Shown here: one piece after another, positions 1 to 11,937 of the stretch | How positions within the stretch are numbered: the stretch's first letter is position 1 | How the letters are laid out: every line of letters starts with the position of its first letter | Source: Glandiceps talaboti | Taxonomy: Eukaryota; Hemichordata; Enteropneusta; Spengelidae | Assembly: GCF_964340395.1 (NCBI RefSeq) | Contig: NC_135552.1 | Span: 13,409,694-13,473,693 of the forward strand | Reading direction: 5' to 3' | DNA length: 64,000 bases | Translations under genes and position numbers: made by a program | The notes under the pieces: generated by a model | What the model was told of the DNA's origin: nothing | Seen by the model: only the letters and a program-made list of their open reading frames with translations | Database searches by the model: none

Positions 1-594
1 ACATCCTCACATCAGTTACATCTCAGACCACTATTTAGTGGTCCGAGGTTACATTCAAACTGGAGGTTGAGTTTGTAGTAAACTGAACGAAGTAACCAAT
101 TACATCTGCCTATAAGTGTGTGGTGGATTACTACTGACATGCACTGTTCATCCCTTCCCCAGCAGGAGATTTAGCTAGCTTTTCAATAGAATTTGTCCGT
201 TTCACTGGAAAGAGATCGTAGAGAACAACTACATAGTAATTGGACGATAATGGTGTTGTTGAATGATGATGTTTTCTAGAACATTCTTTGGCAAATCTAC
301 CCATTTACAAGAAATTCTATATCAATTTGCATCACTTGTAAATTTTGAAATAATGTTCATTTTATGAATAACGATTACATTTGTATTAAGAGACATTATG
401 TGTATTGTTTTGTGGACTTTCAAGTGTAGATAAGGGCCAGTTAACCAGGAAAAAATCAGCTAATATCACATAATGTACAATTTATTATCAGCTGCTTTTT
501 CAGGAATTGTATTTTATAGTCTTTGCCAAGCCACTATATATCTCCATAGTTGGGCTGATTTAAGGGTCTCTTGTGTATATATTACTGCCTAATT

Positions 595-965
595 TTCCAA
601 TTTTAGGTCAAACAAAAAAAATTGTGTGGTTCCAATTCCACTTAAATTAGTTAATATTGGAATAGGTGGGGTAGGTAGATTTTTTTTTCTTCTTCTAATG
701 TGTGAGTGTCTTGTTCAGGTAGTTATGTTTTCCGCTGTTTTCCATATGATCTCTGTGTTCTTCCCATCAGATGTACAGCCATCTTACAGATAGGAAGAAC
801 AGTTTTATATTGTCTTTTTAAGTTGATGTCAGTTTCCCCATCCACTATTTCTCTCAAGACTTCACAATTTTCACGATTTTATGATTTGTTTTTTCTCAAA
901 TTCATAAAAAATATTTTTTATCAATTTTTTTCTTTTAAAATTAGTTACATTTCTGACATAATGAT
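595..965 (+). repeat. Dispersed repeat 'GGTTCC' family, copy 1
   Basis: It starts with TTGTGTGGTTCC, followed by a GGGTAGGTAG block, a T-rich tract and a segment (TGTGAGTGTCTTGTTCAGG and onward) that is nearly identical to 20115-20300. Related copies lie at 10572-10796, 20072-20412 and, inverted, 26895-27215. It is non-coding and looks like a short non-autonomous transposon. The right end is poorly defined. Confidence 0.6.
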
Positions 966-1301
966 ATAAAAAATTTCCAAAAGTCAGCAGAGTGTTTTCA
1001 TTTTGCCACTTTGGAAGTAATTGATATTTTGAAGGGAGAAAAATAAAATCAAAATTTGGAAAGATCAATTAATTTCCAAGGAACAGAAAGGATGAATCTG
1101 AAAATTCACAATATGTTGTTTTTTTAAATGTTCATAGATTTTAATGAAAAATGGGATTACACATTAGAAGGAGTTACACTTGATAGATTACAGTTGTCAT
1201 TAGCGTAGTTTTTATAAAAGGAATTATATTGTCTAAGGGCTTGTTACTAAGTATTTGTAACCCTTTGGAGTGCTGGGGTCTCTGTATGTGTGTGTGTGTG
1301 C

Positions 1302-1322
1302 ATAGACCCTACATGTAGGGTC
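1302..1322. repeat. Short palindrome CATAGACCCTACA family
   Basis: ATAGACCCTACATGTAGGGTCTA is close to a perfect palindrome. The same terminal sequence borders an 80-bp element at 33402-33480, suggesting a minimal internal-deletion derivative of one small inverted-repeat element. Confidence 0.45.
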
Positions 1323-1330
1323 TAATATGG

Positions 1331-1382
1331 TGTATGTGTGCGTGCATGCGCACATGTGTGTGTGTGTGTGTGTTTGTGTGTA
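1331..1382. repeat. GT-rich microsatellite
   Basis: An imperfect TG/GT dinucleotide run with GTGCGTGCATGCGC interruptions, so it has alternating purine-pyrimidine character. Confidence 0.85.
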
Positions 1383-2552
1383 TGTTCCTTTCTGCATTGT
1401 GTTGTAGAATTATATCTACTGAGATTTTTATGAAAAAATGCTAGGGCAACCCAGTTTGGGCTGTACATAGATGTTAAGGTGGATATTTTTACAAAAAAAG
1501 TAGAAATAATTATCAATGTCTTGTAATAGATTTTTATAAAAAATCTTTTCACTTTTCTATAATTTAAATTCATAACTCTCCATTCTTCAAATTTCTTTAG
1601 GTGATTGTGTACTGACTGTACAGACAAACCAAGTCACTTAGAGTGAATTGAAATGCTGTATATATGAAACAACAGGAAATGAATTCTTTGAAAAAACCAG
1701 TGAATGCTTATGACCTCTGGGTGACCTTTTTCTGTGACCCCTGAGTGACCTTTCAGTCGGAGAATGTACACAGTGTAATATTGTAGCTTGAACTTATTAC
1801 AGTATTGATTTATATTTTTACAATACTGTTTCATATATATATGCTGTAATAAGTTAATGAACATTGAATTCCACTAATATGCTTGTAGCCTTTGACATTG
1901 TCGCAAGTTGCATATCTTCATTTACTTGGGTCGATGAACTTACCAACCATATGCTTATGTAGTGCATGGTGAACTGCAGTATAGTGTGACCTGGAACAAG
2001 ATATATGTGTGTGCCATGAAGTATAGTACTTGTTCATGTCATACTTTCAAAATGTTAATACACAGTACTTTGAATGCAACACCCGTGTATGTAGTCTTGT
2101 TATCATGACACCAAGGGCAGTTGTCCCCATGTATGTGCACATATATACTGTTCAAAATTAAAATTTCAAGCCCATTTCTGCTAATCATAGAAGAAATTTA
2201 GACTGTAAATTGTTATGTTTATTACGTCAGGAAAAATAGAAGTAATTACAACATTTTGTATGTGCAACTTTGTTATGGATGGCTTTCACGGAATATAAAC
2301 TCCTTTTTCCAGGGTGGGGTAGTCTACCTGTTAGACCTTGGGCTTTCTTCTGATAGATATGTCTGTGGAAAACCCAGTCTATTAATGAAGCATACATAAC
2401 CATCACTTGCAATTGACATCTCGACATTGTTAGAACATACCAGGTTTGAGTTCAGTCAGTTGCAAGGGATAATAATGTATACATCAGTAATTGGAATACT
2501 ACCAATGACTGTTAAATATGCATAAATCTTGCCCAAAACGTCTAAACTCAGC

Positions 2553-2695
2553 TTGCGCCCCTTTAGTGTTAACCCAATATTAGGAATAGAGTATAGTGTA
2601 TGCGCCCCTTTAGTTTTAACCCAATATTACAAATTGAGTATAGTGCTTGCGCCCCTTTAGTTTAACTCAATATTAGGAATAGAGTATATTGGTCT
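2553..2695. repeat. 47-bp tandem repeat, three copies
   Basis: The motif GCGCCCCTTTAG recurs at 2555, 2602 and 2649, an exact 47-bp spacing. Each copy continues with TTAACCCAATATTA and GAGTATAGTG variants. No coding potential is evident. Confidence 0.85.
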
Positions 2696-2997
2696 TCGTA
2701 TTGACCCTTTTCATCTGAAAAATGTATACCCTATTATAGAGCTGTGGTCTGAAAAAAAACAGTCTGAAAGGTTCAGGCATTGGGTCCACTGATGTAATCA
2801 CACTCGCTCCCCGACCCCACAAGTGATTTACAAGTGATGAATGCATTATATTAGTGGAAGGAACGCCTGAATCTTTCAGGCTACCATAAGTGTAATACAT
2901 CTAAATCAGTCAAATATGGACATTCTAAGAGTTGAAAGATCTTTGTGTCGGAGTTATTTCTTTTCAGATAACCTTGTTCATTTTATTTTGTTTTCAG

Positions 2998-3232
2998 ATT
3001 CAGACCCAAGCCCAACAGATTGATGATACCCATTTTGTGTTCCACATAGAGAATGCTGAAGCTGTCAATCATATAGTTATATTCCTGCTTGGTACAATTC
3101 CATTCCCTGATGGCATGGGTGGCGCTGTTCATTTCAGCTGGCCAAGTCCTGATGGACCTCACTGGCAGCTCCTGGGACACATTTCAAATGAAAAACCAAG
3201 TGCTATTTTTAAGATTTCAAAAATTAAACCAG
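2998..3232 (+). CDS. HIKESHI: HIKESHI exon 2
   Basis: The acceptor is TTTGTTTTCAG and the donor is G|GTAAGTAT. It starts in phase 0 with [10 protein letters not shown] and leaves one base in the last codon. It holds the N-terminal beta-sandwich core with the [10 protein letters not shown] motif. Confidence 0.93.
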
Positions 3233-4635
3233 GTAAGTATAAAGAGCAAATGTGATCCGTATACTGTATTTTTTTTTCTGTAGAGTATAGCTCTAACTAA
3301 TGTGAGGAATGGTGATGAATCATTCAGCTGAGATTAATTTTTAAAAAAAGTAAAATATCATGTTATGAGATGTTTTTAACAACTTGGTTTGTCTGTGGGT
3401 CAGCATTCCTGTCTGTGTGTATATTAGGGGAATTAGGCATGCTACATTTGTGTTATATATACAACTTGAGATAACTATTGTTAGTCAACAGAGGGACCAT
3501 TACTCCATGTACCCCTTGTCTAAAAGATAACCAAAAGGTTCATGGTGGCATAACTCTGGCTATGAAGTTCATTTGTACTATCAAAATATCACACAACTTT
3601 CAAGTTTTCATATTCAAGTTCTGTGTTAACGTATAAGTGTATGGCTAGCTTCGGCTGAGATTGTGTATCTAAGTCTACTTACAAACCTATTTTTTCAGGT
3701 GATTTATTAAATACTGGTCCATTTGGTATGCTAGCTGCCCAACAGTCTTTACAAAACAATACCATGTCACAAATAGGCATTTCAGTGGAACCACTGGGTG
3801 TGATTGCACAGCAGACACCTGCTACAGGTACACAGGTATGTAAATCAGTTCATTAGCATATCTGACACCTGGTATGTGAACATAAGTATGTAAGGCCAAG
3901 AAAAAAAAGAATTGTTTCTGGTCAGGACAGTCTAAAATGGTACGAGTCGACAACATATATTGATACATATTGATATATTACTGAACTTTCCCTGATGCAT
4001 TGACATAAATTTAGCTATAGTAGTCACGACATTGCCTACTTTGCGGCAAAGTTGAATAACAGTTTACTTTGATAATGCCACCGAACTGGCATGCAATATT
4101 CACATTGTTGCAAATAAACCCTGTCTATTGGTAGATATCATCATGGCTAGATGTAGAGTGTGATATACTAGACAACAAATGTACGAGGCACCAAATTTGA
4201 AATTTGTTACGATTGAAGTTATCGGTAATGATGGGCACAATTGCACACATCTTTGGTCTGACCATAGACCCTCCACTGACCCTACTAAATTCTGTACAAA
4301 GACACAGACCAATTTTTGGTAATGTATCAATATGTTGCAGTAGTTTGTCATTCATACTTTGATGTAAGCACTGTAGTGGAGTCTTCGGAAATGAAAGTGT
4401 GTTTATGTGGTATTATTCATTGTGTGTTTTGTAGGCATCATCACTGGATTCATTCACTCTGTTTACAAGAAAGATGCTGGAAAACTTTTACAACTACGCA
4501 TCGTCGTTTGCAGTATCTCAATCCCAAATGGTGCCACAGCCAAGTGAAACTTTTGTCCCTTTTAGTGCACTACAGAACTGGTTTTCAAACTTTCAGAGAA
4601 GACTGCAGCAAAATCCAAACTTTTGGAAGGATTAA
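2998..4635 (+). CDS. HIKESHI: HIKESHI (OPI10 family), 5'-partial, three exons
   Basis: Hikeshi carries ATP-bound HSP70 through the nuclear pore during heat shock by binding FG-nucleoporins. Exons 2998-3232, 3699-3835 and 4435-4635 join in frame to 190 codons plus TAA. Seen in sequence: [68 protein letters not shown] and the C-terminal [19 protein letters not shown]. These track vertebrate Hikeshi end to end. The family is about 197 residues, so only the first 10-12 residues are missing, in an exon not found in the window. All introns have GT-AG ends with compatible phases (1/2 at the first junction, 0 at the second). A poly(A) signal begins 12 nt after the stop codon. No truncation or frameshift is visible. 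HIKESHI and MASTL are convergent, separated by about 5.5 kb. Confidence 0.95.
3699..3835 (+). CDS. HIKESHI: HIKESHI exon 3
   Basis: The acceptor is TTTTTTCAG and the donor is CAG|GTATGT. It encodes [12 protein letters not shown] through [10 protein letters not shown] and [10 protein letters not shown], and ends in phase 0. Confidence 0.93.
4435..4635 (+). CDS. HIKESHI: HIKESHI terminal exon
   Basis: The acceptor is TGTTTTGTAG. It encodes the C-terminal helical region, [19 protein letters not shown] to NPNFWKD, and stops with TAA at 4633-4635. Confidence 0.94.
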   Translation, partial: ASSLDSFTLFTRKMLENFYNYASSFAVSQSQMVPQPSETFVPFSALQNWFSNFQRRLQQNPNFWKD

Positions 4636-4646
4636 TTCGGTCAACC

Positions 4647-4652
4647 AATAAA
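4647..4652 (+). terminator. Poly(A) signal AATAAA for HIKESHI
   Basis: A canonical AATAAA starts 12 nt after the stop codon. Further AATAAA motifs occur near 5147 and 5381, so a longer alternative 3'UTR is possible. Confidence 0.6.
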
Positions 4653-5981
4653 ACTGCCCAGAGATGAGTTTTGTGACCCTTCTTGTGTCATATATTTACT
4701 CACCAGTACATTGATGTGATGAGGTGACAGTTTAGTTAGGCAATTGTACATGCTACAACTAGCTGAGTTAGGCAAACTACACATCAGTGGTAAGTTAGGC
4801 AAACTGTAGATTTCACACTGAACACAGCAATATTCAACCTAAAGTACACAATAACTAGGCTTATAAAACCTAAAATAAGTAGTTTGTTGTTTCCCTCAAG
4901 TTTTTTATTCAAGAGTACAAATGACAGCCATGTTTTAATGTCCAAACAATTTTGTAAGTTTAACAAGAGAAGAAAAGTAACCCCTTCAGCAAAGTTCAAG
5001 TAAGGAGAACCTATAATATAAATATAAAGGGCTTTTCAGTTCATTAGTATTGCTTGTACAACTTCTATATGTCTTTCATTTAGGCAGTTGGTGCCTTTTT
5101 TTTTTTGGAGGGGTTATAAAGTCAGGAACAAAAATGTAGAATTCTGAATAAAGCAAAGTCTGCCGACAAGATAGTCAGGTGTTGTATTAAAGTTATCTCA
5201 CGTTATGTCAAGTCGTCTACAAACTTTTCTAGATCATGCCGGCATATTTTAGTGGTGCAGGTTAGTATTTTGTATGGTAGAATGTACCGTTAACAGTTAT
5301 ACCATATTATGTAAATAGTGTCAGTCTCAAATAGTTAATTTTATCTTTATTGAATTCCATAAATCATTTATTATACAATGAATAAAGAAGGGTTTTGAAA
5401 ATGATATGTGAAAGTATAAAGAAAACTTTATCAGAGGAATTTGCATGCTCAAAATATTGAGATTTGTGTTGAAGTGACATGATACATAGATACACGTTGA
5501 TTGTAATGGAAGATGGGGAGAAACCTAATCAGATGAGTAGGTTACCAGTTATTAAGTTCAAGTTCACAGTAAATAATTTGTAAAAACAATCAGCAGTCAG
5601 TTGAAGGTTTCTGATGTTAACAAACTGTGTATTAGTAGCATCTGAGGTAATCAAAAGATTCTTATTGCAATATCTGTTCTAATTCATTCCTTGAAATCTT
5701 TTCTATCAGGGGTGTATGTTAGCCTGCCCTCAAACATTGCAAGCTGTCATTATCCAGCAACATATTGGCCAATCATAGAGTTTCCTGTTTACTATCCATG
5801 TCAACTGTTTTTCCAATATGGCTGCTTTCTACACCACCATCAACTTTGAAGCTGTTGAAAGGTTCTTTGACATCAAGACGATGACAAATCTTCTGAAGCA
5901 CAAATGAGCCAAAGCCATTAAAGTGACATTGGAGTGGGCCTTGTCATCTTTAAAACTATAATCAACAGAACAACATACCCA

Positions 5982-6120
5982 ATTGGGCATCGCATCATCA
6001 ATGGCAGCCAATCAGGGCCATGCTAACATATATTGGGCATTGTATCATCAATGGCAGCCAATCAGGGCCATGCTTACATATATTCAGCAGTGACAGCCAA
6101 TTAGGGGCATGCTAACATAT
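5982..6120. repeat. 50-bp tandem repeat, about 2.7 copies
   Basis: The unit begins ATTGGGCATYGYATCATCA and continues GGCAGCCAATCAGGGCCATG. Starts are at 5982 and 6032, and a divergent third unit starts near 6082. Confidence 0.85.
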
Positions 6121-6814
6121 ACAACCCTGAAGGAAAGCGTTCAAGATATTTGACAGATATGTAATTATATAGTACTAAATTTGTAACCTGTTATTTTGTG
6201 TCCAATGATGAGACTGTTCTTTTTAATATTTGTAACACTGGATCATTATTTTTGTCTCACTTCTTAAGTTTAGTGCTAAGGTTGGTCACGATGTCTTTAT
6301 TTTTTTATGTATTATATTTTTAATGTTGTCTTCACTGATTCGTGATATGGCAGTTTGCAACTCAAGTTATACTCATTTATATACTTTGTTAACATTTTAT
6401 TTACAAGCAGCAAAATCACCTTCCAAGGTTTTGTGTCAATTAAGCTTCAGTCATTTCTGAAATTAAATTGTTCCTAATGAAACCATGTTTCTGTCATAGT
6501 CATAATTGTCACCAAGACAACAAGTATACATACCAGTACTACTGACAAGTCAACTCCATGGGTCAGGCCACGTTGAAGTGTGGCAACAATCTGATTCACT
6601 TACGTATGACTTAGGGTCCCATGCTATGAAAACCTAGCTCATAACCAAGGATGCTCTTTGTTGCTGTACAGAAATTTCCATGGCTTACAATGAAAGACTG
6701 TTTCCCGAAGTGAACTTTTGAGTCGTGCAAATAATCCAAGTTTACTGTTGTGGTCAGAATGTGATGCATTTTCTGTCCAAAAAATTATACTTCATCTGGA
6801 TGACTGGATGAAAG

Positions 6815-7070
6815 GGTGCAACTTTCATTCAAACCTTGCACAGAGGTACAGTTTTCATTCAAACCTTGCAGAGGTACAATTTTCCTTCAAACCTTGCATG
6901 CACAAGAATGCAACTTTCATTCAAACCTTACACAAGGGTGCAACTTTCGTTCAAACTTTGCAAACCTTGTAGAGGGGCATCTTTCATTCACACATTGCAT
7001 ATACTTTCATTAAAAAAACCTTGTATATAGATACAACTTTCATTCAAACCTTGTACAGAGTTACAACATT
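6815..7070. repeat. Degenerate minisatellite (CAACTTTCATTCAAACCTTG)
   Basis: About nine imperfect units of 25-35 bp are built on CTTTCATTCAAACCTTGCA with AGAGGTACA or CAAGGGTG spacers. The overlapping short open frames in this region are artefacts of the repeat. Confidence 0.8.
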
Positions 7071-7887
7071 CATTTAATAGCAATTGTGTGAATCTTTTGC
7101 AGTGGAAAATGAAGAAGGCAGGTGCATGGAAGTGTGTTACAGCAGATACCATTACAATCCATACTCGATACCGTCATAATGCATAGACTGCAGGAACACA
7201 CTTTGACAGTACTCAACATTTAGAAGGACCATAGATTCTCAGATCACCACTACATACTCTAACTTACAGTCTACTCAAACCATTAACCATACCACAGTCA
7301 CAGGGCTTGAAACTAACAGTAGTCCCTTGTCCACAAAACTACCAACTCTTGTCATGGGGCTACCATAATTTGCAGCTGGTAGCCCACTCAAGACTACAAT
7401 GTACCATTGATTATGCAATGATTTAAAGGATGGCAGATTTACGGACAAAGTATTTTAATAACACACATTTCCAACAGAGGAACTCTGTTTTCAGTTCATG
7501 AATATGGAACTACTGGTCACCAACCTTGGGCTAGCAATTTCTGAAATTGGTAGCCCACTGGGACTACCATAGAAAAAAGTTAATTTTGAACCCCGGGTCA
7601 AAAAAAATAACACACACAATATTGACTAAATATTTCTGATTTAATGGTATAAATTGCACAAAATTCCATCTTTGAACTATCAGCCCCCTTTCAAGTTACA
7701 GGAATCTTTATAATCATTCTTGAACATAGCTCTCATGAAATAGAACTTGTGTCTATATTCAGAGTTATGTAAAGGCAGTCAAGTGACAATAAACTTTCAT
7801 CAAAAATTTGAATTCTCCAAAAAACATAACTTGGTTCTCTAAAAAAAAATTATGGCATCTTAAATTTTGTATATTGATATATTGCAA

Positions 7888-8135
7888 TAGGGAACTTGCA
7901 AACCCACCATGTTGAATGTTGCATCATGGGAAATGTGATAATAAATACTAATCAATTAGTATTATAAACAATATTGTTACATTGTTTGTAACCACAAATA
8001 ATCAATTCATAATCTCCCTGACCATTGTGGGAGGTTTATTTTATCGGTAGCTTCAGATTAGGTATTACAATAACCACAGATAATCCCATAGTTCTTTTCG
8101 TCTGAGCATGCTCAGTCTGGATTGCAAGTTCCCCA
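7888..8135. repeat. Palindromic-ended repeat, probable small transposon relic
   Basis: It is bounded by GGGAACTTGCAA and its inverse TTGCAAGTTCCCC. The interior is AT-rich and non-coding. The arms extend imperfectly, and no convincing target duplication is seen. Confidence 0.4.
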
Positions 8136-9905
8136 CTGATATGTATACTATGAAATGAGATGAGATTACATTAACTTCAATGATTCTATTCAACCATAGA
8201 TAATGCACAATGATTAAAACCAACTCTCTCAGTATTCATTGAAGGTGCTAATTTGAACACTATGGCTAAAATGTAATTAAGGAGACGGTCTACCAACATC
8301 ATTTAGTTTCTGCTATCCCTGAAGAAGATTCTCTATGAGGGGTAAAAACATCAGAAAGTTTATAACTAATAAACTTTTCAAGGGTCACAACCTGAGTTGA
8401 TATGCTTTTGGCCATACCTTTTGTTGCATATTATTTTAAAGGTACATCAAGCCTTCTTGATCAGATTTTAGTTTAAGGTGGTACAACTCTTAACAGCCAA
8501 CTAAAGCATTTTCCTTGCTTGCCATAATCATTTATATCATCCATATCAAGTATAACATAACACCGGTTTACTTATAAGACTAGCATGTAGCCTTTCCAAC
8601 TGTAGTCAATTTGTAAATAATGTTGTCGGCTAACAAACAGCAAACTGATGTAATCATTTACAGTGTAATGAGAGTGCTACAACTGTGATTATCTATTTCT
8701 CTAAAAGTGAGATGAAGACATCTTGTGACATTTATGTTTACTCTGATCTCCAGTCATTTTATGACTAACTTGTTCTTTGTAGTGGTAACATTGTTTACAG
8801 ATTGATTACAGCATAGAACCTACTTATGTAGGGACTGTGATTACATTAAGAGACACCACATACTGGGCTGATAATTAAAGAAAATGTAAAAGTATACTTT
8901 TACACTTTATAAGGATGCTCAGTCTTAACGATTGTGACAAACAGAGAAAACCACTTCAGTTGGCTGTTACCAGTTGTATAATATTGTTGTATATGAAAAT
9001 CAACCTTTTGATTAAAAACACAACAAAAAAATCATCTGAAATCATGAGTTTTGTAGTTATAATGTGAAATAATATCCATGATGGTAAGTTTTCAAAATGG
9101 CTATTTACGACAAATAGTATACATGTTCATTTTGAGATAAAGCTGCAGTAGGTAATACAAAGGTCTTTTATTCTTTGGTAATTTTTTGATACATAAAGGA
9201 TGTAGATAGCTATTTCCTCTTTGTAGTGCTTGTGGCAGTGTGATGAATAGGAAACCATTTCCTTTAACAGGAGGATTTCATTAGGCAGTGACAAAGTAAC
9301 ACTTGGTGAAGTTCAGGCTTGGTTGAGGTAACAAATCAAATAGAGTCTGGGATGCAGATAATTTTAAAAGTAGCTGGTAAAACAAGAAATGTAGGCAGTA
9401 TATGCCCCAAAATGGATATACAGTCTAGAATGGTTGTAACAAAGAATTTTTTAACACAAGTTACTTAAAGAATAATCGGCGAAAAATTTGGGGTAGGCGG
9501 TTGTTTTTGCCAGCTACTGGCCCCTATCTACATCCCTGATAGTGATGTGAAAACATCACACTCCTTTAAAATGTGATCGCTATACAGAAACTGTCCCCTT
9601 CACAGTCACAGATCAATGGCTGACACTTGAAGATTCTGCATATTGTTGCGAGCTGTCAGGAAGAGAGAGAAAACAAGAATTGAGTTTGAATATGTGATTG
9701 AAAAATCTTACGCTAAAAGAGATGACAGTATAATTATAAATATTTTTAAAAATCAATCCATTCCACAGAGTTTGATAATGTTAAGAAACAAAATCAAGCA
9801 TTTTATCAGGTTTATTCATATAGTTATGATTAGGTTTTACACTTTCAACAAATTTATGAAAGACTCAACATTGTGGATTATGCAATACAACTGTCGAAAT
9901 TTCAG

Positions 9906-9907
<2 letters not shown>

Positions 9908-9936
<29 letters not shown>
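9908..9936. repeat. (CA)n microsatellite
   Basis: An uninterrupted CA run of about 29 bp. Confidence 0.9.
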
Positions 9937-9942
<6 letters not shown>

Positions 9943-10084
9943 GTGTACTCATTGTACATATATATTAATTCTAGTTATCATGAATCCCAGTTCGTCATCG
10001 AAACTATGATGTGGACTACATACCCATATTGGCCACTGTAATGAATTTGAAAGCTTTACTAAATAATATTCAATTTTCACATAA

Positions 10085-10090
10085 TTTATT
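10085..10090 (-). terminator. Poly(A) signal for MASTL
   Basis: TTTATT on the + strand (AATAAA on the coding strand) lies 87 nt beyond the MASTL stop codon. It is the first canonical hexamer downstream. Confidence 0.6.
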
Positions 10091-10176
10091 ACATGTCAAA
10101 TCTGCACCAGTCTTATGGTTTAAATTAATTTGATCACCCCCACTGTGTCCATATCTTTGCTCAATCCTATTGTTTT

Positions 10177-10367
10177 CTATGGAATGGGTGACACCATTAT
10201 GCAGACATGGGGGTTTCCAAGGACCAAAATATCAAAATGAGCAATGTCATACACACCTTCAAAATATGATGTATCTGTAGCATCATCAGGGTTAGGGATA
10301 AATGGAGCAGGCTTCTCATGTAGATGATTCCAATCAATACCAGCAAATAAATTATGCACCTTTAGTT
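10177..10367 (-). CDS. MASTL: MASTL exon 12 (C-tail)
   Basis: It encodes [16 protein letters not shown], then [16 protein letters not shown], the AGC-kinase C-tail with the Greatwall tail phosphosite region. A hydrophobic end, [19 protein letters not shown], follows and is a little longer than in vertebrates. The acceptor is ACTTTTTTAG. Confidence 0.95.
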
Positions 10368-11905
10368 CTAAAAAAGTAAAAAAAAACTTTTTTTTTGAAA
10401 ACATTTCTCAAAGCAATTGTTCAACAACATGTCATGTGAACCTTTAAAGGAAAATGATGCACAATTCAGACTCAGTATACAAACCTATCATTAGATTACT
10501 ATTTCCCATAGCAATGGCCGAACACACTTAAATACTGTGAAATTGTGTTACAATAAGGGCAAATAAAATCAATTGTGTGGTTCCGATAACACCCAATTTA
10601 AATTAGGGTGGCTAGGTAGGATTTTTATTTTTTATTTTTTATCACTCTTTTTTGGTCTAGTTCAGGTTATGTTTTCTGTTCTTTATCTCTAGAGTCCTTC
10701 CATATTCAATAATTTTTTTCAAATTACCTAAAAAAAGAGTTTAGGGTGGGAAGTAAAAAATTAGGTTGGGTCAGGTTACCGGAACCAAACAATATTGTGG
10801 GTGGCGTAATGGTTATCTCAATCAGAAAATGTTTTTCCTTTATTATGGTTGACTGATACTATCTACCAATTGAGATTTGTGTCACATGAGGGCGCTATAA
10901 CATTCTCAATGTAAAGCTAACACTTGTCTTACCCTGGACACCAGCTCTTTGACTTGGGTCCACATTGAGTAGAATATCAATAGTACTGTGTGCGTTCTCT
11001 GACAATGATTCCTGTCCCTCTGGCCATGGTATATCTGAAATAGTAGGAGTTGGTAGAAAGAAAGTGATAAACACAAACAAATAAATAATAACAATAATAA
11101 TGTCATTTTGTATACAGCACTTTCACACACTGTACTCGAAGTGATTTACAATTACTGGTATAATTAAAACATTCACACTGCAACCTCTATCCTACCAGTT
11201 CCCCAATTATACAGCTGGGTTGACTGAGGCACAGTCATGGTTCAAACCCTGCCAAAGGACTTTAGCCATTCAGAAACAAAAGCAGCAGCAAGTCTCAAAC
11301 TCACAACCTGCAGATTCAAAGCTAGCCACTCTAACCATTCAACTATCATGACTTTACATGTCTATAGTCTATAGTCACCAGAGAAATTCTAATCATACTT
11401 GAAATCTTGTCTTTTGACATCAATCAATTTGTGAATTTATAAAGTGCCTGAGGCTCTGTAAAAATTATGTATTCTATATTTAACATTGATATCATAACAT
11501 AGTTTTTAATACTTATAGATAGAACTGGCACAACCTGTGCATTCTAATTTCTGATCTAGCAACATTTGTACCCATCATCACAACACACGTATTGATACTA
11601 TAAAATAACAAATGTCTCATCAATCTCACCTCTATTGAGTATATTCTGAAACACTAAGTCTGGAGTCTGGTCGTTGAATGGAGGTACACCAGTAAGAAAC
11701 TCAAAGAGACATACACCAAGTGCCCACCAGTCAACCTCAGGTCCTATAGGAGAAATGAATAAGATTAGTGACTGAATGTTTAGGATCACAGGTCTTTTAT
11801 CAGTGTTGTCTTGGTTCAAACAACTCCACTGCCAGACGACGCTGGATTTAGTACATTGATTGTATCTGTACATGTATGTTAGGGTGTCCTTTGGTTTCAC
11901 CATTC

Positions 11906-11937
<32 letters not shown>

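Larger units (their letters stand above)
1..2997 (+). other. Presumed HIKESHI intron 1 / upstream flank
   Basis: No coding sequence is recognisable here. Vertebrate HIKESHI has a short first exon coding for about ten residues. I found no match to it in this stretch, so the exon probably lies before base 1 and this stretch is intron. It contains a dispersed repeat copy, a GT-rich tract and a three-copy 47-bp repeat, listed separately. Confidence 0.5.
4700..10084. other. Gene-free interval between HIKESHI and MASTL
   Basis: No open frame here resembles a protein family and no plausible exon chain was seen. It contains two minisatellites (5982-6120, 6815-7070), a palindromic repeat (7888-8135) and a CA microsatellite (9908-9936). 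The two flanking genes point toward each other, so this is shared 3' flank. Confidence 0.6.
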
